From: Cellvibrionales bacterium UBA2618
GTDB lineage: Bacteria; Pseudomonadota; Gammaproteobacteria; Pseudomonadales; Porticoccaceae
Length of the DNA stretch: 5,980 nucleotides
Assembly: GCA_002339165.1 (NCBI GenBank)
Contig: DDJS01000078.1
Coordinates: forward strand, 3,745 to 9,724
Reading direction: 5' to 3'
Under the pieces are notes generated by a model, which ran no database searches, was not told where the DNA came from, and saw only the letters and a list, made by a program, of their open reading frames with translations. Shown piece after piece: positions 1-5,603 of this stretch. Every line of letters starts with the position of its first letter. The stretch's first letter is position 1. The translations under genes and the position numbers were made by a program.

Positions 1-1
1 A

Positions 2-34
2 CAGCGTGGGCTGTTGGATCGAGCGCGGCAATAA
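2..34 (+). CDS. possible 3' tail of an upstream gene (10 codons)
   Basis: A second reading frame is open from the window edge and stops with TAA at 32-34, giving the tail QRGLLDRARQ, two bases before the TTG proposed as the fdhD start. In known fds operons the gene before the fdhD homologue is fdsA, the large molybdenum subunit of formate dehydrogenase, so this could be its last codons. Ten residues are too few to identify anything. The third frame is also open from the edge and stops at 69-71, which would instead overlap fdhD. I prefer the first frame only because its stop sits neatly against the fdhD start. Confidence 0.25.
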   Translation, partial: QRGLLDRARQ

Positions 35-36
35 AG

Positions 37-849
37 TTGTCTACCCCGACATCAGTCGAGATCACGCGTAGCCTGTGGCAAGCAGACAACACCACGGACG
101 ACAACCATCGGGTGGCAATGGAAACACCCGTCGCGTTGGTGTTCAACGGTATTTCCCACGTGGTGATGATGTCAACGCCGGCAGACCTCGAAGAATTTGC
201 CCTCGGATTCAGCCTATCAGAGGGTATACTCAAAACCCCCGCGCAACTGCTCGATTGCCATATAGAGCACACCGACAGCGGAATAGAGATACAGCTAACG
301 ATCACTGCCAAACCCTTTGCGGCGCTTAAACAGCGGCGACGCAATTTGGTCGGCCGCACTGGTTGCGGACTCTGCGGTGCCGAATCACTGCAGCAGGCGA
401 TCGTGCCGCCCACCAAGGTCAGTTCGACCATAAACCTCTGCCATCGGGCGCTGCAACGCGCCATTGCCGCGCTCGGTGAGCGACAGCGACTGCAGATAAA
501 GACCGGCGCAGTGCACGGTGCGGCCTGGTGCGATAGCGACGGAAACATCCTCCTGGTGCGTGAAGACGTCGGCCGCCACAACGCGCTTGACAAGTTGCTG
601 GGTGCCCGTTGTAGGCAGCCTAACGCAGACGCCAGCAGCGGCTTTGTGCTGGTCACTAGTCGCGCCAGTTACGAAATGGTGGCCAAGACAACCAGCGCCA
701 ACATTCCGCTATTGGCGTCCATATCGGCACCCACCGCTCTGGCGATTAAACTAGCTGAACAGTCGGGCCTCACGCTGATTGGGTTTGCTCGACCGGGGCG
801 ACATACGATTTACACTCACCCACACAGAATCTCCAGTGAGACGCATTGA
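37..849 (+). CDS. fdhD: formate dehydrogenase accessory sulfurtransferase FdhD (FdsC-like)
   Basis: FdhD carries sulfur from a cysteine desulfurase (IscS in E. coli) to the molybdenum cofactor, which formate dehydrogenase needs for activity; it acts in the cytoplasm. The 270-residue product follows E. coli FdhD (about 277 aa) along its length: PVALVFNGISHVVMM at 31-45, ALGFSLSEGI at 55-64, the GRTGCGLCG motif at 107-115 region with the two sulfur-carrying cysteines C110 and C113, EDVGRHNALDK at 176-186, SRASYEMV at 208-215, and the C-terminal PGR.TIYTHPHR. The TTG at 37 is the only recognised start before the conserved N-terminal block, since the next ATG (118) would remove residues that align with E. 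coli (..SVEITRSLW..). The frame stays open to the window edge, so the true start may lie upstream. No clear Shine-Dalgarno precedes 37, which fits translational coupling. fdsD starts one base after its stop, and this pairing marks it as the fdsC member of an fds operon. Confidence 0.95.
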   Translation: MSTPTSVEITRSLWQADNTTDDNHRVAMETPVALVFNGISHVVMMSTPADLEEFALGFSLSEGILKTPAQLLDCHIEHTDSGIEIQLTITAKPFAALKQRRRNLVGRTGCGLCGAESLQQAIVPPTKVSSTINLCHRALQRAIAALGERQRLQIKTGAVHGAAWCDSDGNILLVREDVGRHNALDKLLGARCRQPNADASSGFVLVTSRASYEMVAKTTSANIPLLASISAPTALAIKLAEQSGLTLIGFARPGRHTIYTHPHRISSETH

Positions 850-850
850 C

Positions 851-1093
851 ATGTCACAACCACAACTCCAACGCCTGATCAAAATGATCAATCAAATCGC
901 CCTCAACATGAGCGCTAACGGCGATACTAAAATGGTTGGCTATCAGGTTGCACAACACCTGGAAAAATTCTGGTCGCCGCCCATGAAAAACCTCATCATC
1001 GAGGAACCCATCGATGCCCAAATGGCGCTGTCGCCGATAGCGCAAATAGCCATCGATGATCTGAGATGTATGCAATTAGCCAAGCGCATCTAG
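851..1093 (+). CDS. fdsD: NAD-dependent formate dehydrogenase delta subunit
   Basis: The 80-residue protein resembles the small delta subunit (FdsD family) of soluble NAD-dependent molybdenum formate dehydrogenases. Family traits visible are the N-terminal RLIKMINQIALNM helix (8-20), the segment VAQHLEKFWSPPMKNLI at 33-49, equivalent to the family's HLxKFWxPxM core, and a C-terminal LSPIAQIAIDDL stretch (60-71). FdsD is needed for active enzyme in species studied and probably works with the FdhD homologue in cofactor insertion; its exact role is less certain. The ATG at 851 lies one base after the fdhD stop. A weak GTGAG lies about 10 bases upstream, so coupled translation is likely. A longer reading from 779 in the same frame overlaps fdhD and is not needed, because family members start near MNxxxLxRMxNQI. 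It is the last gene of the operon; fdsGBA would lie upstream, outside the window. Confidence 0.9.
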   Translation: MSQPQLQRLIKMINQIALNMSANGDTKMVGYQVAQHLEKFWSPPMKNLIIEEPIDAQMALSPIAQIAIDDLRCMQLAKRI

Positions 1094-1158
1094 GCAGTAT
1101 CGCTTGAGCAATCCCTGCGTATTTTACGTGAACATAGTCGATGTAAAAAAGCATAATT

Positions 1159-1170
1159 AGTCGCGAGACT
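1159..1170 (+). terminator. weak candidate terminator after fdsD
   Basis: AGTC at 1159-1162 and GACT at 1167-1170 form a 4-bp stem capped by GCGA, a GNRA-type tetraloop, 66 bases after the fdsD stop. A short T run (TTTT, 1175-1178) follows after four bases. The stem is short and the T run is offset, so this is a weak candidate for ending the fds transcript. No better intrinsic terminator was seen after fdsD. Confidence 0.2.
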
Positions 1171-1212
1171 TACCTTTTGTGACTTTGCGCGATCGATGCA
1201 AATCCACCGACT

Positions 1213-1241
1213 TTGAAATTTCCTCAGTTTTTTAAAAAAAT
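1213..1241 (+). promoter_or_regulatory. candidate sigma70-type promoter for the wzi-like gene
   Basis: TTGAAA at 1213-1218 differs from the -35 consensus by one base. It is followed after 17 bases by AAAAAT (1236-1241), a 4-of-6 match to the -10 box, inside a T6A7 tract. An alternative -10 is TATGCT at 1246-1251, but it has no good -35 at the right distance. Either would start transcription near 1250-1260 and give a 5' leader of about 140-150 bases. This rests on pattern matching only. Confidence 0.3.
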
Positions 1242-1257
1242 CAACTATGCTACTTGT

Positions 1258-1273
1258 GTAGTGCTGCACTTAC
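1258..1273. repeat. imperfect palindrome near the predicted wzi-like transcription start
   Basis: GTAGTGCTGCACTTAC contains perfect 5-base arms AGTGC (1260-1264) and GCACT (1266-1270) around a single T. The symmetry extends to GTA/TAC if one base is bulged. Its place at or just after the predicted transcription start would suit a repressor operator, but a short palindrome like this can arise by chance and no known operator is recognised. Confidence 0.25.
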
Positions 1274-1294
1274 TGCGGCTTATGTGTATGCGCG

Positions 1295-1319
1295 GCTCGA
1301 TATCAACGACTGATCGAGC
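1295..1319 (+). repeat. 7-bp perfect inverted repeat in the wzi-like leader
   Basis: GCTCGAT (1295-1301) and ATCGAGC (1313-1319) are perfect reverse complements separated by an 11-base loop. If the leader is transcribed, this would form a hairpin about 80 bases before the start codon. There is no T run after it, so it is not a standard terminator. It could be a regulatory RNA structure or a protein site. Confidence 0.4.
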
Positions 1320-1354
1320 GGCAAAAATGAGGCCATTTCGACGTCTAAAAAATG

Positions 1355-1377
1355 TTGAGTATGCGCTCAAAATGAGC
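1355..1377 (+). repeat. two overlapping, mutually exclusive inverted repeats before the wzi-like gene
   Basis: TTGAG (1355-1359) pairs with CTCAA (1366-1370). GCTCA (1365-1369) also pairs perfectly with TGAGC (1373-1377) across three A residues. Because they share 1366-1369, only one hairpin can form at a time. The second ends 10 bases before the Shine-Dalgarno at 1388. The stems are short, so a regulatory role is only a possibility. Confidence 0.3.
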
Positions 1378-1399
1378 AGTAAAAAGCAAAGGATTGCTG

Positions 1400-2878
1400 A
1401 TGAAATTACCGATAACCTTATGGATATTAGCCATTTTGCTCGCGACGTGGTCACCCCTAACCATAGCCGAGCCCTGGATCGATACTCGCGATCAATGGCT
1501 GCGCAGCGATATCGAGCGCCTCGCTCAGGCGCAGATAATCCGCGCGCCGATCAACACCTGGCCGTTGATGTGGCCCAGCCTTTTGGAGGATCTTAGCAAC
1601 ACGCCACTCGCGCAGATTCCAAAGCGATTAACCGATAGCCATGCCCGCGTTTTAGCCGCCGGCACTGCGGCTCTGCGCCTTCGGCGCAGTCACGTCTCGG
1701 CGCGCGCTGCAGGTGCCAATTCAGCGCAAACTTTTCGCCACTACGGCGCGTCAAATGGCGACAGAAGCCAACTGGTGCTGCGCAACCACCTAATGTCTGC
1801 GCATTTTGCAAGTAACCTTGAGATCGGTCTTCTGACCGACCCATGGGACGATGATCGCGTGCGTTTTGATCACAGTTATATCGGTTTAGCATGGGGCAAC
1901 TGGGTGACCTTGTTTGGCGCCATTGACCGCTGGTGGGGACCCGCTTGGAGCAGTAACCTGATCGTTAGTAACAACGCCCGACCGACGCCGGGATTCACCT
2001 TAAAGCGTAATTATTCTGACCCTTCCGAACTGCCGATACTTAAACATCTCGGGCCCTGGACTAGCAGTTTTTTTATCTCGCAACTCGACGACCGACGGCA
2101 CATCGAGGATGCCAAACTGGTCGGCATGACGCTTGGATGGCGTCCCGTTCCCAGTTTTGAAATTAACTTTCGCCGCACCGCACAATGGGGCGGTAGCGGC
2201 CGACCGCAGAGCGTCAGTAATTTTTTCAAACTGCTGTCTGGCACATCGGATAATTGCACCGCGGCCGAATGCAAGGACGATGAGCCTGGCAATCAACTCG
2301 GCGGCGTCGACCTGCGTTGGAATCTACCCTGGTTGACCAGTTCGATCTATGCGCAGGCGATCGGCGAAGACGAGGCCGGCGGACTACCGTCGCGGCGGGC
2401 TCATCAGTTGGGTATGCAATTCACACTAGACGCTAACATTTATTCGGGTATTGCCTTTGTCGAATTTGACGACACCCGCATCGGTTCCTACGAGCAGCAC
2501 TACAACATACTTTATAACCACAATATCTATAAGACCGGTTACCGCTACCGAGGGCGAGCCATCGGTTCCACCTGGGACAATGACTCGCAAATAGTCAGTA
2601 TTGGCACCATCGGTCGCTTCGACAATGGCGATAGTCTCGAATTGCGCTATAGCCACGGCAAAATCAATCGCGACAGCCACGATCGGCAAGCATCCAGCCA
2701 GCACTCAATCAGCCCCAACGGCGGTTCGTTGCGTACGCTGTCGGCTCGTTGGCGGCGCACGCTCGTCTGGGGTGAACTCGAATTTAGCGGGCGCTACACC
2801 GATGATCCGGTCGATCAGTACGGCCGCCAGGCTGAAAAGCTCCGAGTGGTAGCCTCGGCAACCTATGGCTTTGACTAA
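1400..2878 (+). CDS. Wzi-family capsule assembly outer-membrane protein
   Basis: The 492-residue product matches the capsule assembly Wzi family: outer-membrane beta-barrels, known from E. coli Wzi, that bind group 1 capsule at the cell surface. A signal peptide is clear: MK, a hydrophobic stretch (7-22) and a likely cut after A23 (LTIA/EPW). The family's N-terminal block follows, with W..LR.DI..LA at 33-43. The signature FGAIDRWWGPAWSSNLIVSNNARP lies at about 172-195, then the LPILKHLGPW segment (211-220). The rest has alternating polar and hydrophobic strands typical of a barrel, ending ATYGFD rather than the usual terminal aromatic. C286 and C291 could form a disulfide in an exposed loop. 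I chose ATG 1400 because AAAGGA (1388-1393) sits six bases upstream; a TTG two codons earlier overlaps that spacing. No capsule or other polysaccharide gene is nearby, so a capsule role is inferred from family only; many environmental homologues are uncharacterised. Confidence 0.85.
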   Translation: MKLPITLWILAILLATWSPLTIAEPWIDTRDQWLRSDIERLAQAQIIRAPINTWPLMWPSLLEDLSNTPLAQIPKRLTDSHARVLAAGTAALRLRRSHVSARAAGANSAQTFRHYGASNGDRSQLVLRNHLMSAHFASNLEIGLLTDPWDDDRVRFDHSYIGLAWGNWVTLFGAIDRWWGPAWSSNLIVSNNARPTPGFTLKRNYSDPSELPILKHLGPWTSSFFISQLDDRRHIEDAKLVGMTLGWRPVPSFEINFRRTAQWGGSGRPQSVSNFFKLLSGTSDNCTAAECKDDEPGNQLGGVDLRWNLPWLTSSIYAQAIGEDEAGGLPSRRAHQLGMQFTLDANIYSGIAFVEFDDTRIGSYEQHYNILYNHNIYKTGYRYRGRAIGSTWDNDSQIVSIGTIGRFDNGDSLELRYSHGKINRDSHDRQASSQHSISPNGGSLRTLSARWRRTLVWGELEFSGRYTDDPVDQYGRQAEKLRVVASATYGFD

Positions 2879-2983
2879 CTCAGGTTTTATATCCGTTCCC
2901 GGCGACACGGGCAAACAGTGAATCCGATCGACGCTTGCGGTAAACTTGGCGGCTGTTCAGCAATTAAATAGGGGGTTTGTCAC
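2879..2983. other. 105-base gap between wzi-like gene and argG
   Basis: A 4-bp stem CCCG (2898-2901) / CGGG (2908-2911) lies shortly after the wzi-like stop; without a T run it is not a convincing terminator. Promoter-like hexamers TTGGCG (2946-2951) and TTAAAT (2964-2969) are only 12 bases apart, too close for a standard promoter. I see no recognisable arginine-repressor box. Whether argG has its own promoter here or is read from upstream cannot be settled by eye. Confidence 0.4.
2971..2975 (+). promoter_or_regulatory. Shine-Dalgarno of argG supporting a GTG start
   Basis: A run of five G (2971-2975) in ATAGGGGGTTT lies eight bases before GTG 2984. No ATG is available at the conserved N-terminus: the protein must begin just before KKVVLAYSGGLD, so this G-run decides for the GTG start. 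Confidence 0.7.
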
Positions 2984-4201
2984 GTGTCATCGGTAAAAAA
3001 AGTCGTTTTAGCCTACTCGGGTGGTCTGGATACCTCGGTTATCGTCAAGTGGTTACAGCAAGAATATGGCTGCGAAGTCGTCACTTTTACCGCCGACATT
3101 GGGCAGGGTGAAGAGGTCGAGCCAGCGCGCGCCAAAGCTGAAGCACTGGGCGTAAAAGATATCTATATCGACGATCTCCGGGAAGAGTACGCCCGCGACT
3201 ATGTCTTTCCGATGTTTCGCGCCAACACCATCTATGAAGGCGAGTACCTTCTAGGCACGTCCATCGCACGACCGCTAATCGCCAAACGTCTGATCGAAAT
3301 TGCCAATGAAACCGGCGCCGATGCGATCTCCCACGGAGCGACGGGCAAAGGCAACGATCAGGTGCGATTTGAACTCGGCGCCTACGCGTTAAAACCCGGT
3401 ATCCGCGTGATCGCCCCGTGGCGCGAGTGGGATCTCAATTCGCGCGATAAATTAATGGAGTACTGCGCGACCCATAAGATCCCAGTAGAAATGAAGCGTG
3501 GAACAAAATCACCCTATTCGATGGACGCCAATTTACTGCACATTTCCTATGAGGGCGGCAATCTCGAAGACCCATGGAGCGAGGCCGAAGAGGATATGTG
3601 GCGCTGGACAGTCTCCCCAGAGAACGCACCAGACCAGGCCGGTTATCTGACCATCAGCTATGCCAAAGGCGACATCGTCGCCATCGACGGCGAGACTATG
3701 TCGCCGGCAACCGTAATCGAACACCTCAACCGCGTCGCCGGCGCTCACGGCATCGGTCGACTGGACATTGTCGAAAATCGCTACGTCGGCATGAAAGCAC
3801 GCGGTTGTTATGAGACCCCCGCAGGCACCGTGATGATGAAGGCCCACCGAGCCATTGAATCACTGACATTGGACCGTGAAGTGGCGCACACCAAAGACGA
3901 ATTGATGCCACGCTACGCCAAGTTGATCTACAACGGCTACTGGTGGGCACCGGAACGAGTCATGCTGCAGGCCGCCATCGATCAAAGCCAAGCGGTGGTG
4001 AATGGCGATGTTCGACTCAAGCTGTATAAAGGAAGCGTGTCCGTGGTCGGCCGCCAGTCGCTATCAGACAGTCTGTTCGACGCCAATATCGCCACCTTTG
4101 ACGACGATGGCGGTGCGTATAATCAGGCTGATGCCGAGGGCTTTATCAAGCTCAATGCGCTGCGATTGCGGATCGCCGCCAACCGCGGCCGCTCAATCTA
4201 G
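2984..4201 (+). CDS. argG: argininosuccinate synthase
   Basis: ArgG joins citrulline and aspartate using ATP, releasing AMP and pyrophosphate, to make argininosuccinate in the next-to-last step of arginine synthesis; it works in the cytoplasm as a tetramer. The 405-residue product is full length for the common ~400-aa type (E. coli K-12 has a longer, different type, about 447 aa). The N-terminal ATP-pyrophosphatase P-loop SGGLDTS is at 12-18. Other conserved blocks are GEYLLGTSIARPLIAKRLIEIA (86-107), GATGKGNDQVRFE (118-130), SPYSMDANLLHISYEGG (176-192), GIGRLDIVENRYVGMKARGCYETP (256-279) and SLFDANIATF (363-372), covering the citrulline and aspartate binding surface. It begins with GTG, preceded by a strong Shine-Dalgarno. 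argH is not in the window, so argG stands alone, as in Pseudomonas species. Nothing about it looks damaged. Confidence 0.98.
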   Translation: MSSVKKVVLAYSGGLDTSVIVKWLQQEYGCEVVTFTADIGQGEEVEPARAKAEALGVKDIYIDDLREEYARDYVFPMFRANTIYEGEYLLGTSIARPLIAKRLIEIANETGADAISHGATGKGNDQVRFELGAYALKPGIRVIAPWREWDLNSRDKLMEYCATHKIPVEMKRGTKSPYSMDANLLHISYEGGNLEDPWSEAEEDMWRWTVSPENAPDQAGYLTISYAKGDIVAIDGETMSPATVIEHLNRVAGAHGIGRLDIVENRYVGMKARGCYETPAGTVMMKAHRAIESLTLDREVAHTKDELMPRYAKLIYNGYWWAPERVMLQAAIDQSQAVVNGDVRLKLYKGSVSVVGRQSLSDSLFDANIATFDDDGGAYNQADAEGFIKLNALRLRIAANRGRSI

Positions 4202-4394
4202 CGAGGACGGCAAGGCGCGGGGCCGCAGCGCGACCCAACCACGCGCTGATCGTTGTCCTTACTGCAAAAAAAGAGCTGCAAAAAGAGAACAGCAGTATCA
4301 GACGTGTGCTGTCGAGGGCGCGGTATCAATAGCAGAGCATCGGGCATACCCAAAGCGCGAATGAGATTGGCTAACAGAGGCGAGGAAAGTTTTT
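4202..4394. other. 193-base gap between argG and the PLP enzyme gene
   Basis: Just after the argG stop lies a GC-rich stretch with a possible 4-bp stem (GCGC 4215-4218 with GCGC 4228-4231) but no T run, so no convincing intrinsic terminator. A short imperfect direct repeat, CTGCAAAAA followed by GAG or AGAG, occurs at 4262-4275 and 4276-4287. A TATCAA at 4324-4329 could act as a -10 box but has no good -35. Readings crossing this gap (4002-4364, 4253-4549) have no family features and are taken as chance. Confidence 0.5.
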
Positions 4395-5345
4395 ATGGAT
4401 GTCACGATTGCCGACATAGAGCGCGCTCAGGCGCGCATCCAACCTTACATTCACCGCACACCCTTAATGACCAGCCAACTCATCAATCGCTCGGTCGGTT
4501 GCGAACTCATCTTCAAGACCGAAAACCTGCAGAAAATAGGTGCTTTTAAAGCACGCGGTGCCTGTAATGCACTGTTTTCACTAAATAATGCCACTCTAGA
4601 ACGCGGCGTTATTACCCATTCATCGGGTAACCATGGCGCCGCCTTAGCCTGGGCGGCGCAACTGCGGCAGACAGCCTGCTGCGTCGTGATGCCGTGCAAT
4701 GCCCCCGAGGTTAAAAAAGATGCAGTGGCCAGTTATGGTGCTGAAATCGTCTTTTGCGAACCCTCTATGGCTAGCCGAGAGGCGAATGTGGCTGCGCTTA
4801 TCGCCGCACGGAGGAGCGAGCTAGTGCACCCTTACGACGATGACCACATCATCGCAGGGCAAGGCACCGCAGCGTTAGAAATCCTCGAGCAACTCGACCG
4901 CCCGGTGGACATTTTGATGACTCCCGTCGGTGGTGGCGGCCTGTTAAGTGGTTCTGCTATCGCCGTTAAAGACCATAAAAACCGAGCTTCAACGCTTGTC
5001 ATTGGCGCAGAACCCGAGGCCGCAGACGACGCTTGGCGGGGGTTTAAAACTGGCATTAGAGTTACCGAGTCAACCCCCTGCACCATCGCCGATGGATTGC
5101 GCGGTACGCTCGGCGAGCGCAATTTTAAAATTATTATGCACCGAGTCGACGGTATTTTTTTGGCCTCAGAAACCCGCATCATCGAGGCCATGCGACTGCT
5201 GTGGACACGCTTAAAAATCCTCGTTGAACCCTCGGCTGCAGTCCCGCTGGCAGCGATCATGCAACAGCCGGAAAAATTTTCCGGCAAGCGTGTGGCGATT
5301 GTCTTGAGCGGTGGCAATCTCGACCTAGACGCATTGCCCTGGTAA
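4395..5345 (+). CDS. PLP-dependent serine racemase / threonine-serine dehydratase family enzyme
   Basis: This 316-residue cytoplasmic enzyme belongs to fold-type II PLP enzymes related to threonine dehydratase and eukaryotic serine racemase. Visible signatures are KTENLQKIGAFKARGA (41-56), with K52 as the PLP-binding lysine, HSSGNHG (75-81), EPS..SREANVA (122-133), AGQGT (154-158), the phosphate-binding GGGGLLSG (179-186) and SGGNLD (305-310). Aligned by eye with human serine racemase, S77 corresponds to the catalytic S84, and E206, A210 and D212 fall on the divalent-metal ligands. A racemase that can also dehydrate serine or threo-3-hydroxyaspartate is therefore plausible. There is no C-terminal ACT regulatory domain, so it is not biosynthetic IlvA; length fits the short catabolic/racemase type. 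ATG 4395 is preceded by GAGGA (4382-4386) eight bases upstream. Neighbours do not indicate the substrate. The family is sure; racemase versus dehydratase cannot be told from sequence alone. Confidence 0.9.
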   Translation: MDVTIADIERAQARIQPYIHRTPLMTSQLINRSVGCELIFKTENLQKIGAFKARGACNALFSLNNATLERGVITHSSGNHGAALAWAAQLRQTACCVVMPCNAPEVKKDAVASYGAEIVFCEPSMASREANVAALIAARRSELVHPYDDDHIIAGQGTAALEILEQLDRPVDILMTPVGGGGLLSGSAIAVKDHKNRASTLVIGAEPEAADDAWRGFKTGIRVTESTPCTIADGLRGTLGERNFKIIMHRVDGIFLASETRIIEAMRLLWTRLKILVEPSAAVPLAAIMQQPEKFSGKRVAIVLSGGNLDLDALPW

Positions 5346-5478
5346 AAATCACTGCTTCAGTTTAGCCTGCACCAAGCGCGGCGCACAGCCTCTTGGGTCG
5401 AGTCAATGCTTAGACTGTAAAGTTGATCTAACGAGCTGTTATAAATGGTTCTAACCCGACACAAAAAATCATCCTGCA

Positions 5479-5509
5479 TTGATTGCACTAGGATTGATCG
5501 CTCTATGAT
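5479..5509 (+). promoter_or_regulatory. candidate promoter of the SnoaL-like gene
   Basis: TATGAT (5504-5509) matches the -10 consensus at five of six bases. Possible -35 boxes are TTGATT (5479-5484, spacer 19) and TTGCAC (5483-5488, spacer 15); neither is at the ideal 17. Transcription would begin near 5516, leaving a leader of about 88 bases that contains the inverted repeat at 5527-5551. The overlapping ATTGATYGC direct repeats, 15 bases apart start to start, could be an activator or repressor site. Confidence 0.35.
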
Positions 5510-5526
5510 GGCAGTATCGCAGAACT

Positions 5527-5551
5527 AATAGTCGATTCTTAATCGACTATT
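5527..5551 (+). terminator. perfect 11-bp inverted repeat: terminator, attenuator or operator
   Basis: AATAGTCGATT (5527-5537) and AATCGACTATT (5541-5551) are exact reverse complements around a CTT loop, followed by GTTTTATT. A stem with a short loop and T-rich tail on the + strand resembles a Rho-independent terminator, although only 3 of 11 pairs are GC and the T run is interrupted. It is 181 bases past the PLP enzyme stop and 52 bases before the next start. It may end the upstream transcript, act as an attenuator downstream of the TATGAT promoter, or be a dimeric regulator's site. A third half-copy, CGACTAT, lies at 5576-5582. Confidence 0.5.
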
Positions 5552-5603
5552 GTTTTATTATGGTAACTAGATTTCCGACTATGGCAGCAGGAGTTTGAAC
5601 ACG

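Larger units (their letters stand above)
1094..1399. other. 306-base non-coding gap between fdsD and the wzi-like gene
   Basis: I see no credible gene here. A reading from 1213 runs into the wzi-like gene in another frame and a reverse reading (1454-1245) covers its signal-peptide region; both lack family signals and sensible start sites. The gap is AT-rich compared with the genes. It holds a small GCGA-tetraloop hairpin (1159-1170), an A/T run (1228-1241), a candidate promoter (1213-1241), an imperfect palindrome (1258-1273), a 7-bp inverted repeat (1295-1319) and two overlapping 5-bp inverted repeats (1355-1377). The last lie just before the Shine-Dalgarno of the wzi-like gene. Confidence 0.7.
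5346..5603. other. 258-base non-coding gap before the SnoaL-like gene
   Basis: No gene is supported on either strand. The gap contains an imperfect direct repeat ATTGATTGC (5478-5486) and ATTGATCGC (5493-5501), a candidate -10 box TATGAT (5504-5509), a perfect 11-bp inverted repeat (5527-5551), and the Shine-Dalgarno of the next gene (5588-5593). Immediately after the PLP enzyme gene there is no obvious terminator. Confidence 0.6.

Noticed and set aside
1228..1241. T6A7 tract as a bidirectional terminator
   Set aside because: No GC-rich stem flanks the tract; it is more likely part of an AT-rich promoter region.
1245..1454. Reverse-strand 69-codon frame with a hydrophobic segment, resembling a small membrane protein
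   Set aside because: Half lies opposite the wzi-like gene's 5' end, where the hydrophobic signal-peptide codons and AT-rich leader generate it; no ribosome binding site or family match seen.
1213..1596. 127-codon + strand reading frame before and into the wzi-like gene
   Set aside because: It overlaps the signal peptide and mature start of the Wzi-family protein by about 200 bases, starts without a Shine-Dalgarno and shows no family features.
2426..2704. Reverse-strand 92-codon frame rich in V, A and I
   Set aside because: Low-complexity shadow of the beta-barrel coding sequence, with no recognisable start signal.
4209..4231. GC-rich stretch after argG as an intrinsic terminator
   Set aside because: Only a 4-bp stem with a 9-base loop and no T run follows it.
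4002..4549. Two overlapping + frames spanning the argG end and the following gap, one with a CxxC-like CPYCKK stretch
   Set aside because: They overlap argG and the PLP enzyme gene in other frames; the CPYCKK stretch is isolated, comes from GC-rich gap sequence and has no zinc-finger or thioredoxin context.
4832..5317. Reverse-strand 161-codon frame opposite the PLP enzyme
   Set aside because: Lies wholly inside a gene with a complete set of family motifs; composition is that of a shadow frame.
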